Source of the DNA: Halospina denitrificans
GTDB lineage: Bacteria; Pseudomonadota; Gammaproteobacteria; Pseudomonadales; Oleiphilaceae
Assembly (NCBI RefSeq): GCF_004364635.1
Contig: NZ_SOAX01000003.1
Coordinates: forward strand, 435,538 to 499,537
Direction of reading: 5' to 3'
DNA length: 64,000 nucleotides
Made by a program: the position numbers and the translations under genes
Shown here: positions 51,814-60,122 of the stretch, piece after piece
How positions within the stretch are numbered: position 1 is the first letter of the stretch
Layout: every line of letters begins with the position of its first letter
The notes under the pieces: generated by a model
The model's input: only the letters and a program-made list of their open reading frames with translations
What the model was told of the DNA's origin: nothing
The model's database searches: none

Positions 51814-52345
51814 CCTTGATGCCCTTCTCCCCGCCGTCTTTCAGGATGCCGTCGCCGACGGCAGCCCGCTGGATGCCGTCCTGGAAACAGCGGCCAGGCT
51901 CCCGGAGCCGGATGAGGCCCTGCTCGCCTCCATGGACCGGCTCTTCGACCCGCGCCGCACCAACGACGACATGGTGGCTTTCCTGGCCGCCTGGGTGGAC
52001 CTGGACCGCTTCCTGATCCGCCGAAGCAGTGACAACACCGGCGGTGAGCTTCTCTCCGGAAGCGGCCCCCTGCGAGAACTCTGCGCGGCTGCGGCGGAAC
52101 TGTCCCGAAACCGGGGCACGCGCCAGGGCCTGATCCGCTTCCTGGAAGTTGCCACCGGACAGAAGGGATTCCGGATTGAGGAGAACCGGGACCCCGACGG
52201 CAATGAAAAGCCCTTTCACCTTGTGGTCACGGCGCCGCGAGAAGCCGAGCCCCATGCGGAACTCATCCATGCCGTAGTCGCTTACGAGAAGCCGGCCTAC
52301 GTCACCTACGACCCCAGTGAACTGCGTTTTGAACGAGGAGCCTGA
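51800..52345 (+). CDS. TIGR02242-like tail protein
   Basis: This 181-residue protein resembles the tail-protein-I/TIGR02242 group that follows baseplate J in contractile systems: LPAVFQDAVADGSPLDAVL, LFDPRRTNDDMVAFLAAWVDLD, and NRGTRQGLIRFLEVATGQKGFRIEEN. It starts inside the end of the baseplate J gene, with a 14-base overlap, and the frame before it is a shadow. It ends two bases before the next gene. Confidence 0.82.
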   Translation: MRRADLDALLPAVFQDAVADGSPLDAVLETAARLPEPDEALLASMDRLFDPRRTNDDMVAFLAAWVDLDRFLIRRSSDNTGGELLSGSGPLRELCAAAAELSRNRGTRQGLIRFLEVATGQKGFRIEENRDPDGNEKPFHLVVTAPREAEPHAELIHAVVAYEKPAYVTYDPSELRFERGA

Positions 52346-52347
52346 CC

Positions 52348-53607
52348 ATGCCCAATTACTACGAAATCTCCCCGACCGACGACACACTCACCCTGCGCGA
52401 CGGCAAGGCCTCGGCCAGTTTCACTGTGCGCTATGTCGGCAACCGGACGGTGGAAGCCCGTGCGCAGCCAGTGGCACTCAAAGGGGCCAATGACGCCTGG
52501 CTTGAAGTGGAATCCCCCGCGACGCGGGAGATGGAGCCCAACCAGACCCAGAACTTCAAGGTCAGCGTCAAGGCGCCGCCGGGCACGCCTACAGGTGATT
52601 ACGCCCTGCGGCTGGACATGGTGTCTGTGGACAATACCGACGAAGAATACGATCAGGGTCCGACCGTTTCCTTCAAGGTGGAGGAAAGCAAGGAGCCCGA
52701 ACCCGAGCCCATCGGCTTTCCCTGGTGGCTCGTCGTGGTCATCGCCGTGGTCCTGGTACTGGCCATCGGCGGAGGCACCTGGTACGCCCTTTCCGGTGAC
52801 GGGACGGATGGCGAGGAAGAGGAAGAGGAAGATGACGAGGCGACCCTCGCGATCGATGCCTCCGGCTGGTCCGGCGACTACCGTGGCCGCCTCGACGGCC
52901 GCAACGCCAGTCTACGCATTCAGGCCAACGAGGCCGGCGACAATCTGCGCCTGATTCAGCGCGACCTGGACCGCAATGCCACGACAAACGGCGAGGTATC
53001 CTTCTCCGGGGGCGACAACGCCCACATCATCACCGGCCCCTTTGGTGACTCAAATGAACGGCTGATCCTCCACCGCCATGACCGCGACCTCATCTCCATG
53101 CTGGGCAAATGGCGCGGAGTCTCTTTCGGGCGCGTATTCGCCCGGGGCGGCTTTGATCGTTCCGGGGGCCGCAACTTTGATGATGACCGTTGGAAAGCCT
53201 ACTGGCAGGGCAAGTTCGAAGGCCATACCGATGGCCTGGAATCCCGACTCAGCGCCACCATTGGCGGCAACACCGTGAACCTTGTGCTGTCGGTCGACAA
53301 CCCGGACGGCGGCAGCACCACCTATGTCGGGACCCGGAACATGAACCCGGGCAGTGACCCCACGCGGATGCATGTACTCGAAGGCGCCAGGCTGGAAAGT
53401 TTGGAGGGCAACGAAACCCTCACCATAAAGGAACTTCTGGTCCACACCTGGGGATCGAACTACGTCACAGGCATCGCGGAAATGCCGGACGGCACCGAGG
53501 TGGGCCAGATCTTCATCCGCGAGAAGGATGTACCGGCCCCCGGCCGGTTCGAACTCATCCCCATCCAGCCCGAGATCCGCATGCACCGGATCAATCCCGG
53601 CAACTGA
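52348..53607 (+). CDS. Single-pass membrane protein with two beta-rich domains
   Basis: This 419-residue protein has an N-terminal Ig-like beta domain (residues 8-115, with FTVRYVGNRTVEARAQPVAL and PPGTPTGDYALRLDM, like NEW3-type domains). A Glu/Pro linker leads to one membrane helix (about 128-150), then a run of Glu/Asp and a 250-residue beta-rich domain (WSGDYRGRLDGRNASLRI, TYVGTRNMNPGSDP). There is no signal peptide, so the N-terminal domain is probably cytosolic and the larger domain outside. It lies two bases after the baseplate-type genes in the same operon, which makes it a candidate membrane anchor of the machine. No family recognised. Confidence 0.65.
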   Translation: MPNYYEISPTDDTLTLRDGKASASFTVRYVGNRTVEARAQPVALKGANDAWLEVESPATREMEPNQTQNFKVSVKAPPGTPTGDYALRLDMVSVDNTDEEYDQGPTVSFKVEESKEPEPEPIGFPWWLVVVIAVVLVLAIGGGTWYALSGDGTDGEEEEEEDDEATLAIDASGWSGDYRGRLDGRNASLRIQANEAGDNLRLIQRDLDRNATTNGEVSFSGGDNAHIITGPFGDSNERLILHRHDRDLISMLGKWRGVSFGRVFARGGFDRSGGRNFDDDRWKAYWQGKFEGHTDGLESRLSATIGGNTVNLVLSVDNPDGGSTTYVGTRNMNPGSDPTRMHVLEGARLESLEGNETLTIKELLVHTWGSNYVTGIAEMPDGTEVGQIFIREKDVPAPGRFELIPIQPEIRMHRINPGN

Positions 53608-53612
53608 GGCAG

Positions 53613-54134
53613 TTGGTTATGAAGATGAAGGTGATGCAGCTGATGCTGGTAGTGGCGGCAATTCTCGCCGCCCTGGGCATTGCCGTGGCGCTCAGCAAGG
53701 GCGGGATTGAGAACCCGAAAGAGCACGCCAGGACCTATGAACCCTCCGGACTGATGAGGTCCTTTGGCAGCCTGGTGAGTCCACCCCTGCTTGGCCGTGA
53801 TGAACTCACGGAGGCCGGCAGGGCCTTCCCGGCGTCACTCAGGCTGGCGCCGGGCACGCGGAAGACGTTCAACATTGCCTCAGGCAACGCGGACCAACGC
53901 CGGTTGGAACTCCGGGTCACGGGCACAAGTACGCCGTTCGCCATCACCTACGAGCCGTCACGCGGACAGACATTCAATGACCAGCCAGTGGACAAAAATA
54001 CATGGGAACAGGACGAGGCCGAGAAAAGCGACAAAGTGAGCTTCGTGATCTTCAACAGGGGCGGCACGCTCATCTTCGACAACACCGGTAACAGCGGTTC
54101 CACCGTCAGCATCCGGATGGAGGAGTCACCATGA
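53613..54134 (+). CDS. Membrane-anchored or secreted accessory protein
   Basis: This 173-residue protein has an N-terminal hydrophobic helix (residues 4-24) without a lipobox and then a beta-rich domain: LAPGTRKTFNIAS, RRLELRVTGTSTPFAITYEPS and VSFVIFNRGGTLIFDNTG. The pattern suggests an Ig-like or beta-sandwich module on the periplasmic face. It overlaps the next membrane gene by four bases and is part of the tail end of the contractile operon. Unknown family. Confidence 0.6.
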   Translation: MVMKMKVMQLMLVVAAILAALGIAVALSKGGIENPKEHARTYEPSGLMRSFGSLVSPPLLGRDELTEAGRAFPASLRLAPGTRKTFNIASGNADQRRLELRVTGTSTPFAITYEPSRGQTFNDQPVDKNTWEQDEAEKSDKVSFVIFNRGGTLIFDNTGNSGSTVSIRMEESP

Positions 54135-54814
54135 CCCGCGCCCAACGCCTGAACCGCCCCCTGTTCCTCCTGGCCGTCGCACTCCTTGGTCTGGTGCTGC
54201 TCGCCGAACTCGGCGTTGCCGTCGTCTCGCCCTTTCTCGGGGAATCAACGGGCGCCGTTGGCTGGGGCATTCCCGCTCTCGCCCTGCTCGACGCCCAGCT
54301 CGTATTCACCGCCCTGCTCATGGGCGCGCCGCTGGTCTTCCCCGAGAGCGTGACCGGCCGCATCCAGGGCATCTCCACCTTTGTGGCCGCCATTATCCTC
54401 GTGATCGCCTGCGTGACGACAGGCCTGGCCGCATTCGGGCTGCTTACCCTGCTCATCGGCCTGCTGCTGGCGCCACCCATCGGCCCCGGCATCTACGCGG
54501 CGATGGGGTACGCGAGCTTTCCCACCGGTACCGCCGCCACAACGCTGAGCCTGATCATGCTCACCAAGCTGGTCAGCTGCGGCGTCCTGGTGATGGCCCA
54601 TCCACGCTTTCTGGAAAACAAGGGGCTGGTGCTGATGATCGGCACCTCCCTGCTGGGGACCATCGTGGTCTCCTTTCTCCACGGGTTCCCTCCGGGATTC
54701 GTGGTCAGTGTCGCGGACCTGATCGCCACGATCGTGGTGGTCATCCTGGCCGTTATATGGGCCATCTTCGCCCTGGTGCTGGGCGGGATTTCCGTTATCA
54801 AGGCAGTTACCTGA
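54131..54814 (+). CDS. Multipass membrane protein of the contractile operon
   Basis: This 227-residue hydrophobic protein has six or seven predicted helices (for example 12-33, 52-75, 80-105, 120-145, 155-175, 180-223) and few charges. A conserved-looking PPIGPGIYAAMGYASFPTG lies in a loop near 115. I do not recognise a family. Coupled translation with its neighbours supports a role with the membrane proteins of this operon. Confidence 0.6.
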   Translation: MTRAQRLNRPLFLLAVALLGLVLLAELGVAVVSPFLGESTGAVGWGIPALALLDAQLVFTALLMGAPLVFPESVTGRIQGISTFVAAIILVIACVTTGLAAFGLLTLLIGLLLAPPIGPGIYAAMGYASFPTGTAATTLSLIMLTKLVSCGVLVMAHPRFLENKGLVLMIGTSLLGTIVVSFLHGFPPGFVVSVADLIATIVVVILAVIWAIFALVLGGISVIKAVT

Positions 54815-54843
54815 AAACAGACAGGCCTCAGGGAGGAATCACC

Positions 54844-55689
54844 ATGACTGGACTCAAACTCAGCAGTGCCTCCGGCTTTGCCGGAACCATCAGTGGCCTG
54901 GCGCTCTGCGCGCTGGCTTTTATCCTGCTCAGCGTCACGCCGACCGTGCCTTTCGCACTCGTTGGCGGCGTGGTCCTGATTGTTGCGGTTCTGGTGTTCT
55001 ACATCCTGGCCACCATCCAGGTAAAAAAGGACTCGGGTACGGAAAGCGCGGCCACCTCCGTGTACCGGGGCCTTCTGGTGGGGATCAACAGCACCCTGAA
55101 CTTCGGGCTCGTGTTCCTGCTGCTTTACGCACCGCTGGGCAACCCCGCTCTGGTGATCGCCGCCGTAATCGCCCTCATCAACCTGCTCGCCTGCATCGGG
55201 CCGGTTTCGCAATCGGCGTTCTATCAGGGCGTGCTCGGCTGGGCCAACTGGCTCATGCCCATGTCCTGGCTGATCGTCGGGCTGGGGCTGGCGTTCACCC
55301 TCTTTTCCCTGCTGCTGCATCTGGTGCTGACGCTACCCTTCGGCGTTGAGTTCACCCGGGTCGGCATCAAGAGCGGCGCCCTGAAAGGCAAGGCGTTCTC
55401 GGTGGACTGGCCCACGGGCACCTTCTTCCAGTACGGCGGTCTCGTGGCCAACCTGAATCACCTCCAGACCGCGTTCAACATGGGCAACTTCGCGTTTGTC
55501 CACTACAAATCGAGTGCCAGCCACAGCCAGCACGAGGCCGGCCACACCCTGAACCTGGCGGCCTTCGGCAGCCTCTTTCACCTGATTGGCGCGGTTGACG
55601 AAGTATTTGCGAAGCACCGGGCTTTTGCTGAATTCCTGGCGGACAGCAATGATCCAACTGGCAGTACGCAACTGAAGATGTGGTCCTGA
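54844..55689 (+). CDS. Multipass membrane protein with HEAGH motif
   Basis: This 281-residue protein has six or so membrane helices (to about residue 185). A C-terminal region follows, with NMGNFAFVHYKSSASHSQ, HEAGHTLNLAAFG and LFHLIGAVDE. HExGH is a zinc-metalloprotease-type motif, and a similar layout (hydrophobic strand, HE-GH, then Gly-rich loop) occurs in poorly studied membrane proteins. The ATG at 54844 has GGAGG nine bases upstream; the longer frame from 54757 overlaps the upstream gene and is not preferred. It is the last gene of the operon. Activity is unproven. Confidence 0.62.
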   Translation: MTGLKLSSASGFAGTISGLALCALAFILLSVTPTVPFALVGGVVLIVAVLVFYILATIQVKKDSGTESAATSVYRGLLVGINSTLNFGLVFLLLYAPLGNPALVIAAVIALINLLACIGPVSQSAFYQGVLGWANWLMPMSWLIVGLGLAFTLFSLLLHLVLTLPFGVEFTRVGIKSGALKGKAFSVDWPTGTFFQYGGLVANLNHLQTAFNMGNFAFVHYKSSASHSQHEAGHTLNLAAFGSLFHLIGAVDEVFAKHRAFAEFLADSNDPTGSTQLKMWS

Positions 55690-56173
55690 AGGCAGGCAAT
55701 GGCACTCGTTCTGGCCGTTGGTGGTCTTGAAGCAGGCCCCGCCGGAGGTGAAGCTCTCAAGCTCCCCGCCATGGAGCAGCACCCCCCACAAATGTGGGAT
55801 GTTAACGCCCCCTTGAGCCGGCCTATTCTGGACAGGTCGGATCAACTCCGGCCACGAACGCATGGAAGTGTGAAACAGGTCCTGAAAGTACAAAAGATTA
55901 CATCTTGGTGGCTTTTGACCGTTTCCCGGACAGGGTTTAAAGCTCAGTCTGGTCGTGTGTGAGGCAACAGCAGGAATGTCAGACAACAATAACCGTTTCC
56001 CAGGGCCTCGACAGGAGGCACAGGAAGCATAAATCGACGCATCGCGCGCACTCACAAACCGAGCACCGGATCGGCGCCACAGGCGTTGGACAGGGACCGC
56101 CCAGAGATCGGAAGGAAACGCTACGAGGTCAGATTGTGCCCGTGTGTGCGAACCAGATCTCTGGGGCTGCAAC
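55690..56173. other. Intergenic region between the contractile operon and lipase
   Basis: These 484 bases hold no supported gene. Frames on either strand lack ribosome sites and coding character. The region should carry the end of the contractile operon and the lipase promoter. A TTGACC at 55916 is a possible -35, but its partner TAAAGC is weak. I could not find a convincing intrinsic terminator after 55689. Confidence 0.4.
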
Positions 56174-57316
56174 ATGAATAACAAATCCAATAAACGAATA
56201 ACGAGAAAAGCCACAACCCTCCTCTTCAGCGCAACACTCGCCCTGAGCGCGCTTTTCGGCGTGAGCCTGGCACACGCAGGCGCTGACAAAACCACGCATC
56301 CCGTCGTCATGGTTCACGGCCTGGCCGGATTCGATGACATTCTGGGTTATCACTATTTCAGCGATACCTACGGACGTAAGCTTTACCGCAACTGCAACTG
56401 GTACAGCAGCTGCAACAAGTATCTGGACGATGGCCAGATTGGTGCAGCGGCATCGATGACGCCATTCCAGTCATCAGACAAGCGGGGCCTGGAGCTGGCC
56501 AATGCCGTGGAGTCCTGGATGATTGCCAACGACTTTGAGCATGTGAATCTGGTCGGGCACTCCCAGGGTGGCATGGACCTGCGCAAGGCGGCCAAGGTCC
56601 TGCATGACCGTTTCGGCTACCGAGTGGTCAAGGTCGCCTACAGCATCTCATCGCCACACCGGGGTTCGCCCATTGCCAAGCATGTTCTGGATCTGGGCGA
56701 TGGCGTGAATAACATTGTTGATGCACTCGCGGAGGCCTATGGCGAGATCGTCTACGGCGATGGCAATGATGCTGGCGCGGCCCTGAAACAGCTCGTCTAT
56801 GACGACTACGACCCGAATGACGGCGTGCATACCGGTGCGAAGCAGTTCAACGAGAACTACCCGGTGAGCAGCCAGTATGCCAAGCGCTATGCCTCCACGC
56901 TCAACGCGCAACAGGGAGCATACGTAAACCCTGCGCTCTGGATCACCCAGGATGACTACTTCAATATCGATGGTGACGGCTACTGCACCGATGACTGCAG
57001 TGGTGACGGTGCCGCCGGACAGGGTGACGGTGAACAGTACGACACGGATGATGACGGCCTGGTTGGGATCAACTCGCAGCAGATGGGTTGGCGGACTCAG
57101 CTCCATGACAACTACTGGAGCATGGACCACCTGACCACCATCACCGACACGGACAACGTGGACGACCTCAACTACCCCACACCGACCCAGATGACGTCGC
57201 ACGCCGGAGTAATCAACCAGGACCATGTCGACATGATCGGCATTCCCAGCACCACCTTCGATATCCGCAACTTCTACGGTGCGATCTTTGATTACATCGC
57301 GCAACACGACGGCTAA
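56174..57316 (+). CDS. Secreted triacylglycerol lipase (family I)
   Basis: This 380-residue protein has a Sec signal peptide (residues 1-35, ending LAHAGA) and the family I.1/I.2 lipase pattern. The oxyanion region is VVMVHGLAGFDD, the nucleophile is Ser130 in VGHSQGGMDLR, and the catalytic His is in INQDHVDMIG near 355. It has an acidic insertion with DGDGYCTDDCSGDG and YDTDDDGLVG (about 263-295), which looks calcium-binding. Such lipases fold in the periplasm with a dedicated foldase and leave by the type II system. The foldase gene follows after 87 bases. I chose the ATG at 56174; an upstream in-frame start at 56144 lacks the signal character. Confidence 0.92.
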   Translation: MNNKSNKRITRKATTLLFSATLALSALFGVSLAHAGADKTTHPVVMVHGLAGFDDILGYHYFSDTYGRKLYRNCNWYSSCNKYLDDGQIGAAASMTPFQSSDKRGLELANAVESWMIANDFEHVNLVGHSQGGMDLRKAAKVLHDRFGYRVVKVAYSISSPHRGSPIAKHVLDLGDGVNNIVDALAEAYGEIVYGDGNDAGAALKQLVYDDYDPNDGVHTGAKQFNENYPVSSQYAKRYASTLNAQQGAYVNPALWITQDDYFNIDGDGYCTDDCSGDGAAGQGDGEQYDTDDDGLVGINSQQMGWRTQLHDNYWSMDHLTTITDTDNVDDLNYPTPTQMTSHAGVINQDHVDMIGIPSTTFDIRNFYGAIFDYIAQHDG

Positions 57317-57340
57317 TCCACTCCCCTGAGCGGTAGAAGC

Positions 57341-57376
57341 ACCGAACCATCCCGGCTCCGACCGGGTTGGTTCGGT
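57341..57376 (+). terminator. Strong hairpin between lipase and foldase genes
   Basis: ACCGAACCATCCCGG and CCGGGTTGGTTCGGT form a 15-base stem with one mismatch and a CTCCGA loop. No T-run follows. The structure probably slows 3' decay or partly terminates transcription, so that the foldase is made in smaller amounts than the lipase. Confidence 0.6.
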
Positions 57377-57403
57377 CATTGAAAGAACAAGAGTCATCCT
57401 GTT

Positions 57404-58462
57404 ATGAGAGCCACTGCGCCCCCCAAACACCTGACAATCACCGTTATGCTTGTTGGCGGCATTGCGCTCGCCTATGTGCTCTATCCGGCATCGCCCGGTC
57501 CCGAGGAACCGGATCAGCCACAGAAGGCCGCAGAAAGCGTGACGCAAACAGACACCCCCAACGCCACAGAATCGCGCAGAAAGGCATCAAAGGAGGAAGC
57601 CCCGGCCATGCAGGGCGACCTCAGCTTTGAAGAAGTCGTTGAATTGATGCAGGAGCGCCATGGCGGTGAGCTGGGAACCCGCCTGGGTCAGATTGATATG
57701 ATCAATGCCCTCATTGCATACCTGAAGAAGACGCACCCGGACAACTGGCAGGCCATGATGGAAAAACTGCTGAATGCGGCATTCCCGGACCAGGCGGCTG
57801 AACTTCTGGAACTTGCCAACAATCACCTCGAATACGTGGCCTGGCGTCGACAGGCCGATGCCGAACTGCGCCAGCTCGACAACGACGCCCGTATGGAGAT
57901 GCTGATGGAGCAGCGCCGTGAGATCTTCGGCGAAGCAGTGGCGGAAGATCTCTGGAAGCACCAGATCAGGGACTACGAAACGCAGAAGGCCATCGAGCGC
58001 CTTGCCTCGGAAAGCGATCGCCCTGTGAACGAGCGGCTTGACGAGTTCAGCAGCGTGGTTAAAGAGAACTATTCCGAGGAGGCCCTGAAGAACCAGAGCA
58101 CAAGCATGGGCGACTCCTTCGCCAGCCAGTTTCTGGAGGCCACCCAGGACGAACTCAGGGACATGGAAGCGCAGCAGCGCCAGCAAACCATCAATGAAAC
58201 ACGCCGGCAGCTCGGCTACAGCGAGAGCGCTGTCGAGAACCTGGCACGCCTGGACCGCACCCGTGACAAGCGCTGGGAATCCGGTGAACAGTACATGGAA
58301 AAGCGCGAGCGGATCATGGCCAATTACGAAGGCGAAGAACGCCAGGAACGCCTCAGGTCCGCACGTGAACAGATCCAGGGCGCCTCGGCCGACACCATTC
58401 GCAAGGAAGAAGAATCGGGCCACTTCCGCTTCGAGCAGGAAAGGACATACGGGCTGCAGTAA
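57404..58462 (+). CDS. Lipase-specific foldase (lipase chaperone)
   Basis: This 352-residue protein has an N-terminal membrane anchor (residues 8-27), a variable Pro/Ala-rich linker (30-60) and then a long helical region of the Lif type, ending in a highly charged coiled segment (SARE and RFEQER near the C-terminus). Foldases stay in the inner membrane and fold the partner lipase in the periplasm. Sequence identity in this family is low, and identification rests on length, layout and position after the lipase. Its motifs are altered from the RRxxFDY of Pseudomonas. Confidence 0.82.
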   Translation: MRATAPPKHLTITVMLVGGIALAYVLYPASPGPEEPDQPQKAAESVTQTDTPNATESRRKASKEEAPAMQGDLSFEEVVELMQERHGGELGTRLGQIDMINALIAYLKKTHPDNWQAMMEKLLNAAFPDQAAELLELANNHLEYVAWRRQADAELRQLDNDARMEMLMEQRREIFGEAVAEDLWKHQIRDYETQKAIERLASESDRPVNERLDEFSSVVKENYSEEALKNQSTSMGDSFASQFLEATQDELRDMEAQQRQQTINETRRQLGYSESAVENLARLDRTRDKRWESGEQYMEKRERIMANYEGEERQERLRSAREQIQGASADTIRKEEESGHFRFEQERTYGLQ

Positions 58463-58598
58463 AACCTGCATGGCAACGGGCCCTGTGGAGGCTCATCCCG
58501 CCAGTGTGTAGGGCCAAATCTTTTAGCGTGTAGATAGTTGCTCTTTGCACTATAGTAAAAGAAACAGGCCACACTCGCTGGACCAGGAGAGCTTGACC

Positions 58599-59618
58599 GT
58601 GTCTGTCCCTGTTACTGATGTCCCGGATATCCACCTTCTCAAGGGCATGCTGGACACCATGATCGACCACGTCTTCCTGATGCGCGTCGAGGAAGACCGT
58701 TACCGCATGGTGTACTGCAATCATGCCATGGAAAACTTCATGCACGCGTCCCGGAGCATGCTCCAGGACCGATTCCTGGACGACATCATCCCCGACCCCG
58801 TGCTGTACCAGCGCATTACCGATAACTACCAGCGAGCACTGGCAGCAGACCGCGCCCTGCGCTACGAGGAAACGACCGAGGGGTTCCAGCCGGCGCCTTA
58901 TACGATTTTCGATACCCGAATCGCTCCTCTTACCGCCAGTGACGGCCAGGTCCGCTACATCTGCGGCATCTCCCGGGACATCACGGCGCGCCGCAATGCC
59001 GAAACCGCCCTGCAGCACACCAACCAGACCCTGAAGCATCAGCTCGTGGAGATCCAGCGGCTGCAGGAACAGCTGCAGAACGACGCCGTCCGCGACCCGC
59101 TGACCAACCTGTTCAACCGGCGGTACTTCATGGAGAGCCTGACCCGCGAACTGCACCGGGCTCAACGTGAGAACTACCCCATCACCCTGATGATGCTCGA
59201 CATCGATTACTTCAAGTCCCTGAACGACGACTTCGGCCACGCCGCCGGCGACCGGGTGCTCACCGCTTTCAGCCACCAGCTGCGCGAGGGTATGCGCACC
59301 GAGGACGTGGTAAGCCGCTGGGGCGGCGAGGAATTCCTGATCATGATGCCTGGGCTCGCGCTCAAAGATGCCCGCAACCGCATCGAGACCTGGCGCCAGA
59401 ATTACAGCCCGATGGCAATCACCCTCGGCGGGCGAGAGCTGAACATCCGATTCTCAGCGGGACTCGCCACGGCTCCGCAACATGGCCTGGATCCCGACGA
59501 GCTGATCAATGCCGCCGATGCCGCCCTCTACCATGCCAAGACAGAGGGCCGTGACCAGGTTCAGGTCTTCCAGTCCTATGGCATCGAGGCTGACCGCACC
59601 AACGAGAGTGCCGAATAA
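58599..59618 (+). CDS. PAS-GGDEF diguanylate cyclase
   Basis: This protein of about 339 residues has a PAS domain (about 10-125, with a YRMVYCNHAMENFM strand and ICGISRDITARR at its end), a coiled linker and a GGDEF domain with intact active site WGGEEFLIM. RTED, five residues before the motif, matches the RxxD inhibitory site, so cyclic-di-GMP feedback is expected. It makes cyclic-di-GMP from GTP in the cytosol. I chose the GTG at 58599 because AGGAG lies nine bases upstream; a TTG at 58593 is too close and 58545 extends without support. Confidence 0.92.
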   Translation: MSVPVTDVPDIHLLKGMLDTMIDHVFLMRVEEDRYRMVYCNHAMENFMHASRSMLQDRFLDDIIPDPVLYQRITDNYQRALAADRALRYEETTEGFQPAPYTIFDTRIAPLTASDGQVRYICGISRDITARRNAETALQHTNQTLKHQLVEIQRLQEQLQNDAVRDPLTNLFNRRYFMESLTRELHRAQRENYPITLMMLDIDYFKSLNDDFGHAAGDRVLTAFSHQLREGMRTEDVVSRWGGEEFLIMMPGLALKDARNRIETWRQNYSPMAITLGGRELNIRFSAGLATAPQHGLDPDELINAADAALYHAKTEGRDQVQVFQSYGIEADRTNESAE

Positions 59619-59633
59619 TCATCTGCAGCCAAT

Positions 59634-59651
59634 AAGGCCCCGAAGGGCCTT
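59634..59651. terminator. Bidirectional terminator-type hairpin
   Basis: AAGGCCC-CGAA-GGGCCTT is a 7-base, GC-rich stem with a stable CGAA tetraloop, placed 16 bases after the diguanylate cyclase stop. On the other strand it lies just after the small minus-strand gene and is followed by TTATTGG, so it could serve both genes. The T-tracts are short. Confidence 0.6.
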
Positions 59652-59663
59652 TGAGGATGGCCG

Positions 59664-60029
59664 CTACGCCGACCTGATCTGCTCGAATGAGGTTGCATTC
59701 AACAGCTCTGGATGAACGCCCCGACCAGCAACGATACCATTGCTCACCACCGGCTGGGCCACCTCGAACACGTGGTAGGCCTCTGGCCCGAATGGATCCA
59801 GAGCGGTGTCCAGGTACTCGTAGCTGCTCGGTACCGGATCCCCCGAATAAGCCACGACAAACTGGCGCTTAACCGTCGGGATGGCCGCACTCAGCGGTTG
59901 CTCAACCCACAGATAGACTCCCTTCATGGGCACCAGGTACTCGCAGCGGACCACTCGATAGCCTTCACGCAGCTTCAGTGTATTGACTTCCTTACCGCAT
60001 TCGAGACGAAACTTGTGGATTGTTTTCAT
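59664..60029 (-). CDS. Small conserved-looking hypothetical protein
   Basis: This 121-residue soluble protein is beta-rich: FRLECGKEVNTLKLREGYRVV, LVPMKGVYLWVEQPL and RQFVVAYSGDPVPSSYEYLDTA, then YHVFEVAQPVV. It resembles DUF7352-like phage or plasmid proteins that I cannot assign a function. GGAG lies seven bases before the ATG at 60029; the frame extends to 60065. It is flanked by the hairpin at 59634 on one side and LysR on the other. Confidence 0.65.
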   Translation of the reverse strand: MKTIHKFRLECGKEVNTLKLREGYRVVRCEYLVPMKGVYLWVEQPLSAAIPTVKRQFVVAYSGDPVPSSYEYLDTALDPFGPEAYHVFEVAQPVVSNGIVAGRGVHPELLNATSFEQIRSA

Positions 60030-60122
60030 GGCTTTTCTCCTCTGGGACACAGCCTCATAATCCACTATCGTTCTGTCGATAAAAATAAGGTTTTTTAATC
60101 TTTATAGTTCGTTTTTTTCGAA

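Larger units (their letters stand above)
42859..55689 (+). other. Contractile injection system-like operon
   Basis: Fourteen genes run in one direction with gaps of 52 bases or less and many four-base overlaps. Order: terminator-like, sheath, tube, disordered protein, tube-LysM adaptor, VgrG-like hub/spike, PAAR-like tip, gp25, baseplate J with propeller, TIGR02242-like, and four membrane or secreted accessory proteins. There are no capsid, terminase, portal, integrase or lysis genes, which argues against a prophage. The set matches the core of extracellular or membrane-anchored contractile injection systems but lacks a AAA+ ATPase, tape measure and fibre in this window. Confidence 0.82.

Noticed and set aside
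42859-55689. Prophage or tailocin
   Set aside because: There are no head, portal, terminase, integrase or lysis genes, and the LysM adaptor, gp19-type tube and gp25/J set match injection systems rather than P2- or lambda-like tails. A lone domesticated tail cannot be fully excluded.
55916-55944. Sigma-70 promoter TTGACC - TAAAGC for the lipase
   Set aside because: The spacer is 17 bases, but the -10 matches at only three positions and the leader would exceed 200 bases.
55333-56310. 325-codon minus-strand frame over the end of the contractile operon and the gap
   Set aside because: It runs opposite the HEAGH protein and the lipase signal region, with no ribosome site and no domain.
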